Of a stretch of 64,000 bases of DNA, positions 8,478 to 18,283 are shown piece after piece. The notes under the pieces are model-generated. The model saw only the letters and a list, made by a program, of their open reading frames with translations, was not told where the DNA came from and ran no database searches. Within the stretch, counting starts at the first letter, position 1. The number at the start of each line of letters is the position of its first letter. The position numbers and the translations under genes were made by a program. Source of the DNA: Phycisphaerae bacterium (GTDB lineage Bacteria; Planctomycetota; Phycisphaerae; UBA1845; PWPN01); assembly GCA_018003015.1 (NCBI GenBank), contig JAGNEZ010000003.1, positions 124,001 to 188,000 on the forward strand. Reading direction: 5' to 3'.

Positions 8478-9614
8478 TCAGGAGGCGTGACCCTTGTTCT
8501 CGCTCTCCGGCTCATCCAGCAGTTCATAGTAGCAGTTCCGTTTTCTCGGTTGCCAGCCTGCGTCGGCAATGAGGTAACGGATCTCCTTCTCGTTTAGCCG
8601 ATAGGTTGTGCCGGCCGCGGAGACGACGTTTTCCTCCATCATCACCGAGCCCATGTCGTTGGCTCCGAAGAACAAGGCCAGCTGGCCGATCTTGGGGCCC
8701 TGCGTCACCCAGCTTGCCTGCAGATTGGGTAGGTTGTCGAGCATGATCCGGGCGATAGCCAGCGTCTTAAGGTACTCGTGGGCACCCGCCAGAACCAGGT
8801 GCTTGCCGTCAGGAGGATCGGTGCAGTCCGCGGGGCGCTGGCGGAGCCGGCCCAGGGGCGTCTTTTCCGGCTGGAAGGTCCAGCAGATGAATGCGGTGAA
8901 CCCGCCGGTCTCGTCCTGGAGCTCGCGGACCCGGGCCAGGTGTTCGATCCGCTCCGCAACCGTCTCGATGTGCCCAAACATCATGGTGATGCTGGTCTTC
9001 ATGCCGACCAGGTGAGCCTGACGCATGACCTCGAGGTACTCGCTGGTTCGGGTCTTGCCGCGGCTGATCTTGTCGCGCACCCGGTCGACCAGGATCTCGG
9101 CCCCGCCGCCGGGGATAGTGTCCAGGCCCGCCTCCTGCAGGCGAAGCAGAACGTCGCGGATGGGCATGCCAAAGACCTGGTGGAACGCGAAGATCTCTGG
9201 TGGGCTGAAGGAGTGAACGTGAACTCTGGGGAAGCTCTTCTTGATGAACCTCAGCAGGTCGATGTACCACTGGAACGGCAGGATTTCAGGTGGCACCAAG
9301 CCGCCCTGCATGAGAATCTGCGTGCCGCCGATGTCAACGAGCTCCTGGATCTTGCGGCCGATTTCCTCGAAGCTGAGCACGTATCCGCCCGACGAACCGG
9401 TGCGACCACGGGTCGAGCCGGGGGGAGCGGCCTTGAAATTGCAGAAGGTGCACTTGGCCGTACACCAGTTGGCGTAGTTGATGTTGCGGTCGACGACGTA
9501 GGTGCGATATGACTCCGGGTGAAGACGAGAGGTGATCTCATGCCCCCGGCGACCCAGCTCGTGGATCGAGCTCTCGGAGTACAGGGCCAGAGCCTCGGCG
9601 GGACTAATGCGCAT
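8478..9614 (-). CDS. mqnC: Cyclic dehypoxanthinyl futalosine synthase (radical SAM), menaquinone synthesis
   Basis: This 378-residue protein has the radical SAM cluster motif Cys51-x3-Cys55-x2-Cys58 (NWCTAKCTFCNF). It also has the family stretches GGTQILMQGGLVP, HSFSPPEI, GGGAEIL and MMFGHIETVAERIEHL. MqnC cyclises dehypoxanthinyl futalosine to the cyclic form in the futalosine route to menaquinone, in the cytoplasm. The start overlaps the end of mqnA by 11 bases, so the two are translationally coupled. Length is normal for the family. The other futalosine genes (mqnB, mqnD, mqnE) are not in the window. Confidence 0.93.
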   Translation of the reverse strand: MRISPAEALALYSESSIHELGRRGHEITSRLHPESYRTYVVDRNINYANWCTAKCTFCNFKAAPPGSTRGRTGSSGGYVLSFEEIGRKIQELVDIGGTQILMQGGLVPPEILPFQWYIDLLRFIKKSFPRVHVHSFSPPEIFAFHQVFGMPIRDVLLRLQEAGLDTIPGGGAEILVDRVRDKISRGKTRTSEYLEVMRQAHLVGMKTSITMMFGHIETVAERIEHLARVRELQDETGGFTAFICWTFQPEKTPLGRLRQRPADCTDPPDGKHLVLAGAHEYLKTLAIARIMLDNLPNLQASWVTQGPKIGQLALFFGANDMGSVMMEENVVSAAGTTYRLNEKEIRYLIADAGWQPRKRNCYYELLDEPESENKGHAS

Positions 9615-10431
9615 GAGGGCTCGCTCTCCCTGTAGCCAGAGCGCTGGGCGTTGAGTACGCCGCGACCTCCTCTTCCATCATCGCCATGGTCACAAACCGT
9701 TCGATCCCCTGTCGGGCGGCGGGGGTGATCCGATAGGTGAGGTACTGAGTGAGGTAGCGGACGGCCAGATCCACCGGCCAGCCACGATCGGGAGCATGGC
9801 GAGCGGCCAGTTCACCGGCCTTGGCGACGCCTCGATCCCGGGCCTCGTTCAGCATCGTGCCCAGCTCCTGATTCATGGCCAGACCAGCGGGGGCGACCCA
9901 GACCGCGAAGACAAACGGCAAGCCGGTCCATTGTTTCCAGGCCTCACCCAGGTCGATGTTGTACTCGAAGCCGACCATGGCCGTGGTGACCACTTTGTCT
10001 CCGATAAGCAACACCGATTCACAGTCCCTGATGGACGAGGCGGGTGGAAGCGGGATCTGCTTCAGACGCCGGTGATACACATGCTCCCAGATGAGCCGTG
10101 CCAAGCGTACGGAAGTGTGCGAATCCCCGTCCACGTGCAGGACAGTCATCGACTCGGGGGGAACACGGGAGTAGACCCGCACGGTCAGGGTCTGTCCGTC
10201 AGACGCAATTCCGGCGTCGGAGACCTGCTCCCAGGCTCCCCCCGCCCGGGCCCAGTCAATGACCGGCACCAATGCCGCGTCCACTTGACCGGCCTTCAGC
10301 ATACCCGCCAAGGCTGATGGCACCGCGAAGTGAAGTTCCACGTCCGGGCGCCCCTCAAGGCCCTCGATGAGCGGCTTGGAGTTCAGGAACTTGACCACGC
10401 CCAATCTGACGGTTTTCGTTGAGCCATGCAT
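9604..10431 (-). CDS. mqnA: Chorismate dehydratase, menaquinone synthesis
   Basis: This 275-residue protein begins with the hallmark LGVVKFLNSKPLIEGLE and continues with PSALAGMLKAGQVDAALVPV and SVLLIGDKVVT, as in MqnA/MqnD periplasmic-binding-fold enzymes. MqnA removes water from chorismate to make 3-[(1-carboxyvinyl)oxy]benzoate, the first step of the futalosine pathway. Order and overlap with mqnC support MqnA rather than MqnD. The ATG at 10431 lies only 8 bases from a perfect TATAAT and has no Shine-Dalgarno, which suggests a leaderless transcript. Confidence 0.9.
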   Translation of the reverse strand: MHGSTKTVRLGVVKFLNSKPLIEGLEGRPDVELHFAVPSALAGMLKAGQVDAALVPVIDWARAGGAWEQVSDAGIASDGQTLTVRVYSRVPPESMTVLHVDGDSHTSVRLARLIWEHVYHRRLKQIPLPPASSIRDCESVLLIGDKVVTTAMVGFEYNIDLGEAWKQWTGLPFVFAVWVAPAGLAMNQELGTMLNEARDRGVAKAGELAARHAPDRGWPVDLAVRYLTQYLTYRITPAARQGIERFVTMAMMEEEVAAYSTPSALATGRASPHAH

Positions 10432-10439
10432 GGCCCGCG

Positions 10440-10445
10440 ATTATA
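10440..10445 (-). promoter_or_regulatory. -10 box of mqnA promoter, leaderless candidate
   Basis: On the minus strand a perfect TATAAT occupies 10445-10440. The mqnA ATG follows after 8 bases, so transcription would begin at or within 2-3 bases of the start codon. No good -35 hexamer is visible at 16-18 bases. Confidence 0.5.
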
Positions 10446-10451
10446 CGGCTT

Positions 10452-10480
10452 TTCGCAACCGGCGGTATCTTCGCTATAAT
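10452..10480 (+). promoter_or_regulatory. Promoter for the GAF/phosphatase gene
   Basis: TTCGCA (10452-10457), a 17-base spacer and a perfect TATAAT (10475-10480) face right. This places the transcription start near 10487 and leaves a leader of about 48 bases. It overlaps the divergent mqnA promoter region. Confidence 0.5.
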
Positions 10481-10534
10481 GCCTCCTCCTTCGGGCCGTG
10501 GTGGTGGTCGGAACGCCGCTGACAGGTAACTGGG

Positions 10535-12313
10535 ATGGAGTATGAGACCTTCTGCCCTCGACGACTGCGTCACGCGATTTCATCGCGATCGTTCCAGCAC
10601 GCCCTTGAGGTGCTGGCCGAGGCCACATCCGCCACCCTCGTGCTTTTTGACGCAGTTGGCGACGTGCTCGCCGGCCCAGTGCCCGGCAATTCTCTCATCC
10701 GGGCTCTGCTGACTACAGATCAAGGCCGCTCCCTGGTCCTGGCCACCCATAAAGCGTGCCTCAACAATACCTGCCCTGACGATCCAGCGTCACCCTCTGG
10801 CCGTCTGGCCAGCCTCCTGGGGTGCTTCGCCATCCCACTCACCATTGCGGATCGGCGAGCGGGGTCACTGACCATTGCTGACCAGGGGAATGGTCCTGTC
10901 CCGGGGCAGATGGTATCGGCGATCGCGGCCCAAGCGGGCGTGGACGAGGGCGTTCTCCAGGAGGCCGCCAGCCAGCTTCAGCCGTGGACGCCTGCCCAGG
11001 CTTCGGCCGCCCGGAGTCTTGGCCAGCTTCTGGGCGATTTGTTCGGTGAGCTGTGTGCCAAGGAAAGTGAGCTCGATCGCCGGGTGGAGGAACTCAACGC
11101 GGTCTACAACATCGCCGGCCTCATGGCCGCGTCGCAGGATTTGAAGCAGGTGTTGCACAAGGTGGCGGCGGTGGTCTGCGACGTCATGAAAGTCAAGGCG
11201 TGCAGTATCCGACTTCTGGACGAGGCCACCGGCCAGCTGGCGATCATGGCCGTCCACAATCTCTCCGACGTGTATCTGAACAAAGGTCCGGTGACGATCG
11301 ACGAGAACCCGATCGACGCCAAAGCTCTGCAGGGTCAGATGATACGAATCTTCGACGTCCCCGATGATCCGAGGATTCGCTACCCCCAGGAAGCTCGCCA
11401 CGAAGGCCTGGTCAGCCTGCTGGTCTGCGGCATGATCTACCGCGGCAAGCCGGTCGGCGTGCTCCGCGTCTACACCGGTGAGTCCCATGTGTTCACCCCG
11501 TTTGAGGAGTCTCTGCTTCAGGCAGTCGCCTCCCAGGTCGCGGCGGGCATCATCAATGCCCGGCTGTTCGCCGAGACCCTTGAGGCGGAGCGAGTCTCCC
11601 GCCAGCTGGCCTATGCGGGTGAGGTCCAACGGCGGATGATCCCGGCCAACCCGCCCTGCTGCGAGCGGGTCGAGATCGGTGCAGTTTACAGGCCGACGTT
11701 CGACGTCGGCGGTGATTTCTACGACTTCATCGTCCTGGCCAGGAACAACCTGGGGGTGGCCATCGCGGATGTCTCCGGCAAGGGTGTTCCCGCCTCGTTG
11801 CAGATGGCCTCGCTTCGCGCAGCCCTGAGAGTGAACGCCCACCACATGTACCACATTGACCGCATCCTAGCCGAGGTCAACCGCCACATGTGCCGGGACA
11901 CGACAACCGGGGAGTTCGCCAGTCTCTTCTACGGCGTGATCAACGCGGCCAGCGGGCGGTTCACCTACTGCAATGCGGGCCACAATCCCCCCATGCTGCT
12001 GCGTCAGGGTGAGATCCAATACCTGGAGACCGGAGGCATCGTCCTTGGTATCGAAACCGAGGCGACCTTCGAGCGCGGCCTTATCGATCTGCAGATGGAC
12101 GACGTCCTGCTCCTCTACACCGATGGCGCGGTCGAAGCCCTCAACTTTGCCGACGAGCAGTTCGGCACCGACCGGCTCACCGATTCACTCCGCCGCTATG
12201 CCGACCATCCTGCCCAGCGTATCGCTCAGAACATCCTCTGGGACATCCGGCGGTTTCGCGGACTCGCCGACCGAACCGACGACCTGACGCTGGTTGTGCT
12301 GAAGGTTCACTGA
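10535..12313 (+). CDS. RsbU/SpoIIE-type serine phosphatase with N-terminal sensor and GAF domain
   Basis: This 592-residue soluble protein has three parts. Residues 15-170 resemble a PocR-type ligand sensor (HALEVLAEATSATLVLFDAV, with conserved Cys residues in THKACLNNTCPDD). A GAF domain lies at about 190-345 (YNIAGLMAASQDLKQVLHKV...LLQAVASQVAAGIINARLF). A PP2C-like SpoIIE phosphatase domain lies at about 370-592, with the metal-binding Asp motifs in PTFDVGGDFYDF, VAIADVSGKGVPASL and LLLYTDGAVEA. These enzymes dephosphorylate anti-anti-sigma factors in partner-switching cascades. The sigma factor that follows at 12603 is a conceivable but unproven target. No kinase or STAS gene is next to it. 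Confidence 0.9.
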   Translation: MEYETFCPRRLRHAISSRSFQHALEVLAEATSATLVLFDAVGDVLAGPVPGNSLIRALLTTDQGRSLVLATHKACLNNTCPDDPASPSGRLASLLGCFAIPLTIADRRAGSLTIADQGNGPVPGQMVSAIAAQAGVDEGVLQEAASQLQPWTPAQASAARSLGQLLGDLFGELCAKESELDRRVEELNAVYNIAGLMAASQDLKQVLHKVAAVVCDVMKVKACSIRLLDEATGQLAIMAVHNLSDVYLNKGPVTIDENPIDAKALQGQMIRIFDVPDDPRIRYPQEARHEGLVSLLVCGMIYRGKPVGVLRVYTGESHVFTPFEESLLQAVASQVAAGIINARLFAETLEAERVSRQLAYAGEVQRRMIPANPPCCERVEIGAVYRPTFDVGGDFYDFIVLARNNLGVAIADVSGKGVPASLQMASLRAALRVNAHHMYHIDRILAEVNRHMCRDTTTGEFASLFYGVINAASGRFTYCNAGHNPPMLLRQGEIQYLETGGIVLGIETEATFERGLIDLQMDDVLLLYTDGAVEALNFADEQFGTDRLTDSLRRYADHPAQRIAQNILWDIRRFRGLADRTDDLTLVVLKVH

Positions 12314-12513
12314 CGGCCGGCGTCTGACCGCCTTCGAATCCAGCTTCCTCGGATGCGTGGCCTCTCGCCACGAAAGTTGATGAGGGTGTGGGGCGCGCCG
12401 AGCACCCACCAGCGTCTGGTCGACTGACTGCGAAGCCGGGCTTTTTTGTGTCAAAAACGGCACGTAGCTGCGCCCCGGTTCAATTCGTGGTGTATCTTTG
12501 AGATGGGAACTCG

Positions 12514-12576
12514 GCCCTATAGGGCTGAGAGGTCGGGGATCATCCCATTTGCGGGCTGTGCGCATTGCATATGCAA
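12514..12576. promoter_or_regulatory. Two perfect 12-bp palindromes upstream of sigma factor gene
   Basis: GCCCTATAGGGC (12514-12525) and TTGCATATGCAA (12565-12576) are each perfect palindromes, and both lie between the phosphatase gene and the ATG at 12603. The second is 26 bases before the start codon. They could be operators. No regulator can be assigned from the sequence. Confidence 0.35.
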
Positions 12577-12602
12577 GTCTCTGCTCTGAAAGGAGATAGC
12601 AG

Positions 12603-13385
12603 ATGCAGCGGTCAGTTTGGTACGTCCCGCATCGGCAGTTGAGGACCGTCGCTGCCCGAAGGGAGGCGTCTCGGATTGCCGGCTGCGTCGCCGCCGGCGT
12701 GGAGCCTCTTTCCGCGCAATCACTCCACGAACAGGAGACCCAGCTGTTCATCGCCTTGCACACCTGTGCGTATCGGGCCATTTCCATTGCCAAGCAGCGA
12801 GGCAGCAACTCCGCCCGGAGCAAAGTTTGGGTGGCTCGGTGGCAGTTGATCCGCAGTCATCTTCTTGAGCGAAACCTCGGATTGGCTCACGCCATGTCCG
12901 GCCGGTTCAGCGTTCGCCAAGCCGAACACCTGGTGGACGATGACGATCTGCTCAGCGAGGCCCTCTGCGCCCTCTCGCGAGCCGTAGATCGGTTCAATCC
13001 CTGGAAGGGATACCGCTTCAGCACGTACGCGTGTAACGTCATCATGCGGGCCCTGGTTCGGGCGTCGCGGCGCGAGAATCGCTACCATCGCCTGTTCCCA
13101 TTCCAGCACGACGCCGCTCTCGAGCGGCCCGGACCGCCGTCGGATGTCGACACCGAGCTCTACGTTGAACGACTCGAACGAGTCCTCGACCACAACCTCG
13201 GGTCGCTCAGCGATCTGGAACGTAGCATCATCACCCAGCGGTTTCCCCAGAATCTGCCGACCAGCCGGACCTACCGCGATATCGGCCGCTCCATCGGCCT
13301 GAGCAAGGAGCGGATTCGGCAGATTCAGAACGTGGCCCTGGCCAAGTTGCGTGAGGCCCTGGAACGCGACCTCGTCCTGAAATGA
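12603..13385 (+). CDS. Sigma-70 family RNA polymerase sigma factor (group 2/3-like)
   Basis: This 260-residue protein starts at the ATG at 12603 with AAAGGAG at ideal spacing. Region 2 is visible at about 85-160 (LLERNLGLAHAM, DDLLSEALCALSRAVDRF, KGYRFSTYACNVIMRALVRA), including the aromatic-rich -10 melting part. Region 4 is at about 195-255 (LERSIITQRFP, TYRDIGRSIGLSKERIRQI). It lacks region 1.1, and region 3 is short. It is larger than an ECF factor and smaller than RpoD, so an alternative sigma is likely. It follows a partner-switching-type phosphatase, and two palindromes lie upstream of it. Confidence 0.9.
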   Translation: MQRSVWYVPHRQLRTVAARREASRIAGCVAAGVEPLSAQSLHEQETQLFIALHTCAYRAISIAKQRGSNSARSKVWVARWQLIRSHLLERNLGLAHAMSGRFSVRQAEHLVDDDDLLSEALCALSRAVDRFNPWKGYRFSTYACNVIMRALVRASRRENRYHRLFPFQHDAALERPGPPSDVDTELYVERLERVLDHNLGSLSDLERSIITQRFPQNLPTSRTYRDIGRSIGLSKERIRQIQNVALAKLREALERDLVLK

Positions 13386-13586
13386 AGGCCATATCTGCCC
13401 GGTGAACCCGAGGCGGCTCTGTTGCCCGGCGCGGCTGAAATCCACCAGGACCTGCGTCTGTGCCAAGGTCTGCTTCCCCGAGGCGAGCTCTCCGCTGGAT
13501 CGCGCGGTGACGAACGGGTATAACTTGCCACTGTTGGGCGATTCATCGTTCCGCTCACATCCATTTCACACTGAAAGGAGAAACCG

Positions 13587-14888
13587 ATGGCCCGGCGAGC
13601 CTTCTCCCGGCGACGTCTCGTGAAAGGTGCCGCGGCCGGCGCGGCGAGTCTGTCTATGATCAGGAGCCTGAGCCCGGCCCTGGGCACTCTGGGGGCCAAC
13701 GAGCGTATTGTCACCGGCCACATCGGAGTCGGCGGGCAGGGCACCGCCCACCTGCACGGGCTGGCGCGAATGAAGGACATTCGCGTCGGTGCGGTCTGCG
13801 ACGTTGACCCGGGCCGTCTGAACAACGCCGTCAAGGTGGCCGGATCCTCGCCTCAGACGTTCAAGGACTTCCGCAAGCTGCTGGAGATGAAGGAGGTCGA
13901 CGCGGTCTTCGTCGTCACCCCCGGTCACTGGCACGTCATTCCGGCGATCCAGGCGTGCGCTGCGGGCAAGGATGTCTTTGTCGAGAAGCCGATTGGTCGC
14001 ACCGTGGCCGAGGGGCGGGCGCTGGCCAGGGCGGCGAAGAAGTACAACCGCGTCACCCAGAACGGCACCCAGCAGCGGTCCACGCCCCTGTGGATCAACG
14101 CTGTCCAGCGGATCAAGGATGGCGAACTCGGCAAAGTCAACATGATCCACGTCTGGAACGTGTGGAATCCGCGGGAGATGTTCGGCGATCTCGGCAATCC
14201 GCCGGACAGCGATCCGCCGCCGGGCGTAGATTACGACATGTGGCTCGGCCCGGCCCCCAAGCGGCCGTTCAACCCCCTGCGCTGGCATGGATCTCATTAT
14301 TTCTTCTGGGATTACGGCGGGGGCATGATGAGCGAATGGGGCATCCACCTGTTCGACGTCGTGACCTGGACCATGGGGCCCGAGATGAGGAGCGTGGCGG
14401 CCGTCGGAGGCAAGCACGTCTTCAAAGACGCCCGCGAAACCCCGGACACGGCCAGCGCGGTCTTTGAATGCCCCGGCTACACGATGGTTTACTCGATGCG
14501 CCACGGGAATGGCTGGCAGCCCCACGGCCAGATGGACCACGGCATCGAGTTCTTCGGCACCGAGGCCACGCTCCAGATCAACCGGAACGGCTTCCAGATG
14601 TTCCACGACGGCGACCGGGCAACCCGCAAACCCTACTACAGCGAGAAGGGCGATACCGTTCTTGTCGAGCACGAGCGGAACTTCTTCGACTGCATGAGGA
14701 CGCGCCGCCGCACCAACGCTGACGCCGAGACAGGCCATCTCGGTGCGGTTCTCGGCCACTTGGCCAACATCTCCTACCGGGTCGGACGACGGGTTCGCTG
14801 GGACGCCAAGACGGAGACCATTCTCGACGATCCGGAAGCGAACAAGCTCCTGGAGTTCCATCCTCGCGATCCATGGCGACTCGAGTAA
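13587..14888 (+). CDS. Tat-exported Gfo/Idh/MocA family oxidoreductase
   Basis: This 433-residue protein begins with a twin-arginine signal (MARRAFSRRRLVKGAAAGAA). A Rossmann domain follows (HIGVGGQGTAHLHGLA, VGAVCDVDPGRLNNA) with the sugar-dehydrogenase signature VEKPIGRTVAEG. The substrate domain has MMSEWGIHLFDVVTWTM, where the His-containing helix normally carries the catalytic residue. Such enzymes use NAD(P) to oxidise or reduce sugars and related compounds. Planctomycetes carry many exported members. AAAGGAG precedes the ATG. It lies alone between the sigma gene and a converging small gene. The inverted GC-rich stretch at about 14936-14961 may terminate both. Confidence 0.9.
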   Translation: MARRAFSRRRLVKGAAAGAASLSMIRSLSPALGTLGANERIVTGHIGVGGQGTAHLHGLARMKDIRVGAVCDVDPGRLNNAVKVAGSSPQTFKDFRKLLEMKEVDAVFVVTPGHWHVIPAIQACAAGKDVFVEKPIGRTVAEGRALARAAKKYNRVTQNGTQQRSTPLWINAVQRIKDGELGKVNMIHVWNVWNPREMFGDLGNPPDSDPPPGVDYDMWLGPAPKRPFNPLRWHGSHYFFWDYGGGMMSEWGIHLFDVVTWTMGPEMRSVAAVGGKHVFKDARETPDTASAVFECPGYTMVYSMRHGNGWQPHGQMDHGIEFFGTEATLQINRNGFQMFHDGDRATRKPYYSEKGDTVLVEHERNFFDCMRTRRRTNADAETGHLGAVLGHLANISYRVGRRVRWDAKTETILDDPEANKLLEFHPRDPWRLE

Positions 14889-15057
14889 CCCCGATTCCGA
14901 CCGGAACGATTGAGGGGCTGGGCGGCGGAGCTCTGTCCCGGCCGGCATCACGGCCGCCGGGGGCGATTCCGCGGCGAAGTTCGCTTGCGTGTCGAATCTC
15001 GATCGAAGCCGGAGCCCGGTTTCACTCCGAGGCAGACGCGGTGGAAAGCGGCCTCGA

Positions 15058-15390
15058 TCAAGAGGTCATTGAGGTCAGACGAGAGGCCTGGATCGCCAGT
15101 TTCAGCATGTCCATCAGATCGGTGAGCTGGGCGAACAGCTCTTCGAAAGCCGCGATCAGGACCTGGTGGCGAATGACTTGGGTCTCGGGCTTCTCCGTAG
15201 CCGGGGTGATGCCGCCGCCCTGCTTCAGGGCGGTGGTCTGCCAGGTGGTGTGATTCACCTGGGCCTTGCCGACCCGGGCGGAGGGGCCAGTGCCCGTCGT
15301 GGTGTCGTCGCCGTAGCTGCACAGTGAGGTCGCGGACAGCAGAACCGCCATGGCGACACCCGCCGTGATCTTCCGCGTCTTCGTGGTCAT
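15058..15390 (-). CDS. Small secreted protein, unknown function
   Basis: This 110-residue protein is read from the ATG at 15390 (MTTKTRKITAGVAMAVLLSA), preceded by GGAG at 9 bases. A signal peptide is clear and ends near SLCSYGDD. The mature part has a Thr/Gly-rich stretch (DDTTTGTGPSARVGK) and a C-terminal amphipathic helix (LIAAFEELFAQLTDLMDM). The Cys before the charged residues is not in a standard lipobox. The gene follows gyrA on the same strand, with a 160-base leader containing three hairpins. No family recognised. Confidence 0.65.
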   Translation of the reverse strand: MTTKTRKITAGVAMAVLLSATSLCSYGDDTTTGTGPSARVGKAQVNHTTWQTTALKQGGGITPATEKPETQVIRHQVLIAAFEELFAQLTDLMDMLKLAIQASRLTSMTS

Positions 15391-15408
15391 GGGGCGTATC
15401 TCCGCTTG

Positions 15409-15547
15409 AGACCCCGCCTCAAGCCCGGTGCGGGGTCTGACCAAGTCGTCACCTGCTTGTACGACCGGTCCGCGTCCTGGGATGCGGACCGCTGGTTCTT
15501 CCTTCGGCACGAAACGGGGTGTAACTCAAGACGAAACTTGAGGTTAC
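15409..15547 (-). other. Three successive hairpins between gyrA and the small secreted gene
   Basis: Reading plus-strand positions, stem 1 is 15409-15417 with 15430-15438 (9 bp, AGACCCCGC). Stem 2 is 15467-15473 with 15484-15490 (7-8 bp, GGTCCGC). Stem 3 is 15521-15530 with 15537-15547 (10 bp plus one bulge), starting 4 bases past the gyrA stop. The last could end gyrA transcription, although it has no clear T-run. Stem 1 adjoins the ribosome site of the small secreted gene and may affect its translation. Confidence 0.5.
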
Positions 15548-15550
15548 CGG

Positions 15551-18283
15551 TCAAGCCGGCGGGGGTTCCTGCTCTCCGGCTTCATCCCCGGGAGCCTCCT
15601 CGCCGGCGTCCACGTCATCATCAACGGTCTCGGTCTCGGTCGCCCCCTCCTCCGACCGAGCTTCGTCCTCCGCGTCCAGATCCACCTCGCCGTCTTCCTC
15701 CTCGGCCGCCACTCCCGGTCGCGGAGCGCCCGAACCGCTGGCCTCCTTGGCATTCTCGGCGTCGTCCGGCACGATCTTGGCCACGGCGACCACCTCGTCG
15801 CCTTCACTGATCCGGATGAGCCGGACCCCCTGCGTGGCCCGCCCGATATCGCGCAGCTCGGACAGATCGGTTCGGAGGGCGATTCCCTGGGCGGTCACGA
15901 CCATGAGCTCGTCGGTGTCGACCACGCTCATCATGGCGACAACGTTGCCGTTGCGTTCAGTGGTCTTGATATTGATGACGCCCTGACCGCCGCGTTTGGT
16001 CTTGCGATACTCGGTGACCGGAGTTCGTTTGCCGAACCCGAACTGGCAGATGCTGAGCAACGAGGCGGCCTCGTTGGTGACCACCAGATCGACGACTCGG
16101 TCATCACGGCGGAGCTTCATGCCGCGCACACCGTGGGCCGTACGACCCATGGCCCGCACATCCTGCTCGGTGAATCGCACCGCCTGCCCGCCCCTGGAGC
16201 CGAGCACGATTTCGTCCGCGCCGCTGGTTTCGGCCACACCGATGAGCTCGTCGTCGGGATCCAGGCCCATGGCGATGATGCCATCGGCCCGCGGATGGCT
16301 GAACGCGCTGAGCGGCGTCTTCTTGACCACGCCTTTGGCGGTGGCGAAGAAGACGAACCGTTCCTCGAAGGTGCGGATGGCCAAAACGGCCTTGTGGGTC
16401 TCGTTGGCCTGCATGCGGAGCAGGTTGGCGATGGCCCGCCCGCGACTGGCTCGCTGGCCCGGGGGGATGTCGTAGACTTTCAGCCAGTAGACCCGCCCGC
16501 GGTTGGTGAAGACCAGCAGGTAGTCGTGGGTACTGGCAGAGAACAGATGCTCGAGGAAATCGCCTTCCTTGGTGTCGCTGCCTTTGACACCCTTGCCGCC
16601 GCGTCCCTGCTTGCGGTAGGCGTCGACCTCGACCCGCTTGATGTATCCGTCGCGCGAGATGGTGACAATGACCGGCTCGTCGGGGATCAGCTCCTCCATC
16701 TGAAACTCGGTGACCTCGCCGGTGATTTCACAGCGGCGCTTGTCGCCGAACTTGTCGCGCATCTCATAGATATCCTCGCGGATGATGTCCAGCACCAGCG
16801 TTTCGTCGCGGAGGATGGCCTCGTAGCCCTCGATCTCCTCCGAGAGCCGCACATACTCCTCGGCCAGCTTCTCCATCTCCAAACCGGTGAGGCGTTGGAG
16901 CTGCATGGAGAGAATCGCGTCCGCCTGGGCGCCGGTCAGTCGCTGGTCGGATGTTGTCGCCAGCCGGACGAAGCGCTCGGGCAGCATTTTCATGAACGCC
17001 GCCTGCTCCGGCAGGCGCAACCCACGGGCCATGAGCCGCTCCTTGGCGGCAGGCGGGTCCGGCGAAGTCTTGATCAGCTCGATGATCTCGTCGATGTCGC
17101 CCACGGCCAGCAGCAGGCCCTCGACGATATGAGCTCGCTGGCGGGCCTTACGCAGCAGGAATTGTGTCCGGCGGCGGATCACCTCTTTGCGGTGGTCGAT
17201 GTAGATGTCGATCAGCTGGCGAATGTTCAAAGTCCGCGGCTGGCGGCCCACGATCGCGATGTTCATGATCGTGTAGTTGGTCTGCAGCGGCGTGAACTGG
17301 TAGAGCTGGTTGAGGACCACGTCGGCGTTGCCGTCCCGCTTCAGCTCGACCACCAGCCGGGTCGCATGCTTCCGGTCGGACTCGTCGCGGACGTCGGACA
17401 CGTCGGAGAGCTGCCCGCTCTTGATACAGGCCACAATCTTGTCGCGGATCGTCGAACGCAGCACCTGATAGGGAATCTCGTCGATGACAATCAGGGTCTT
17501 GTTGCGGAGTTCCTCGGTGTGGGTCTTCCCGCGGAGGACAATCGAGCCGCGGCCGGTCCTGTAGGCGTCGGCAATCCCGCGACGGCCGCAGATATACCCC
17601 CCGGTCGGGAAATCCGGTCCGGGCAGAACCTCCAGGAGTTCATCGATGGCCACCTTGGGGTTGTCGATCACCTTGACGATCGCCTCGGCCATTTCGCGGA
17701 TGTTGTGCGGAGGCATATTGGTGGCCATGCCGACTGCGATGCCGGTAGTGCCGTTGACCAGCAGGTTGGGGAACTTGGCGGGCAGGACCACGGGCTCCTC
17801 GAGCCGTTCGTCGTAGTTCGGCTCGAAGTCGACCGTCTCCATCTTGATATCGGTGAGCATCTCGGCGGCGGCCGCGGTCATGCGGGCCTCGGTGTAGCGC
17901 ATGGCTGCCGGCGGGTCACCGTCCATCGAGCCGAAGTTGCCCTGCCCGTCGACCAGGGTGTAACGCATGTTCCATTCCTGGCCCAGGCGGACCAGGGTGG
18001 GGTAGATCACGCTTTCGCCGTGGGGGTGATAGTTGCCACTGGTGTCGCCGGCGATCTTGGCACACTTGAGATGCTTGGATCGCGGCCCCAGATTCAGGTC
18101 GTTCATGGCCACCAGGATTCGCCGCTGGGAGGGCTTGAGTCCATCGCGAGCGTCGGGCAGGGCACGCGAGATGATCACACTCATCGCGTAGGTGAGGTAC
18201 GAGTCCTGGAGTTCCTCCACGATCGGCAGATCCGTGATGTGGAAATCACTGGGCGGAACAGCTTGCTCGGAATCGTGGGCCAT
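15551..18283 (-). CDS. gyrA: DNA gyrase subunit A
   Basis: This 910-residue protein starts at the ATG at 18283 with GAGGAG upstream. It has the GyrA breakage-reunion domain ([35 protein letters not shown]), the catalytic Tyr130 in [10 protein letters not shown], and a beta-pinwheel C-terminal domain with a GyrA box ([10 protein letters not shown]), which favours gyrase over ParC. The enzyme cuts and reseals DNA to introduce negative supercoils with GyrB. In the quinolone-resistance region the usual Ser is kept (Ser91), but a Pro (Pro95) stands where E. coli has Asp87. The last 70 residues are strongly acidic ([20 protein letters not shown]), as in some other GyrA tails. gyrB is not in the window. 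Confidence 0.95.
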   Translation of the reverse strand: MAHDSEQAVPPSDFHITDLPIVEELQDSYLTYAMSVIISRALPDARDGLKPSQRRILVAMNDLNLGPRSKHLKCAKIAGDTSGNYHPHGESVIYPTLVRLGQEWNMRYTLVDGQGNFGSMDGDPPAAMRYTEARMTAAAAEMLTDIKMETVDFEPNYDERLEEPVVLPAKFPNLLVNGTTGIAVGMATNMPPHNIREMAEAIVKVIDNPKVAIDELLEVLPGPDFPTGGYICGRRGIADAYRTGRGSIVLRGKTHTEELRNKTLIVIDEIPYQVLRSTIRDKIVACIKSGQLSDVSDVRDESDRKHATRLVVELKRDGNADVVLNQLYQFTPLQTNYTIMNIAIVGRQPRTLNIRQLIDIYIDHRKEVIRRRTQFLLRKARQRAHIVEGLLLAVGDIDEIIELIKTSPDPPAAKERLMARGLRLPEQAAFMKMLPERFVRLATTSDQRLTGAQADAILSMQLQRLTGLEMEKLAEEYVRLSEEIEGYEAILRDETLVLDIIREDIYEMRDKFGDKRRCEITGEVTEFQMEELIPDEPVIVTISRDGYIKRVEVDAYRKQGRGGKGVKGSDTKEGDFLEHLFSASTHDYLLVFTNRGRVYWLKVYDIPPGQRASRGRAIANLLRMQANETHKAVLAIRTFEERFVFFATAKGVVKKTPLSAFSHPRADGIIAMGLDPDDELIGVAETSGADEIVLGSRGGQAVRFTEQDVRAMGRTAHGVRGMKLRRDDRVVDLVVTNEAASLLSICQFGFGKRTPVTEYRKTKRGGQGVINIKTTERNGNVVAMMSVVDTDELMVVTAQGIALRTDLSELRDIGRATQGVRLIRISEGDEVVAVAKIVPDDAENAKEASGSGAPRPGVAAEEEDGEVDLDAEDEARSEEGATETETVDDDVDAGEEAPGDEAGEQEPPPA

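Noticed and set aside
12430-12450. AAGCCGGGCTTTTTT as a terminator after the phosphatase gene
   Set aside because: The stem is only 4 bp, too weak to call.
14936-14961. GC-rich inverted repeat as a terminator between converging genes
   Set aside because: The stem needs a two-base bulge and has no T-run, so it is mentioned only in the neighbouring gene entry.
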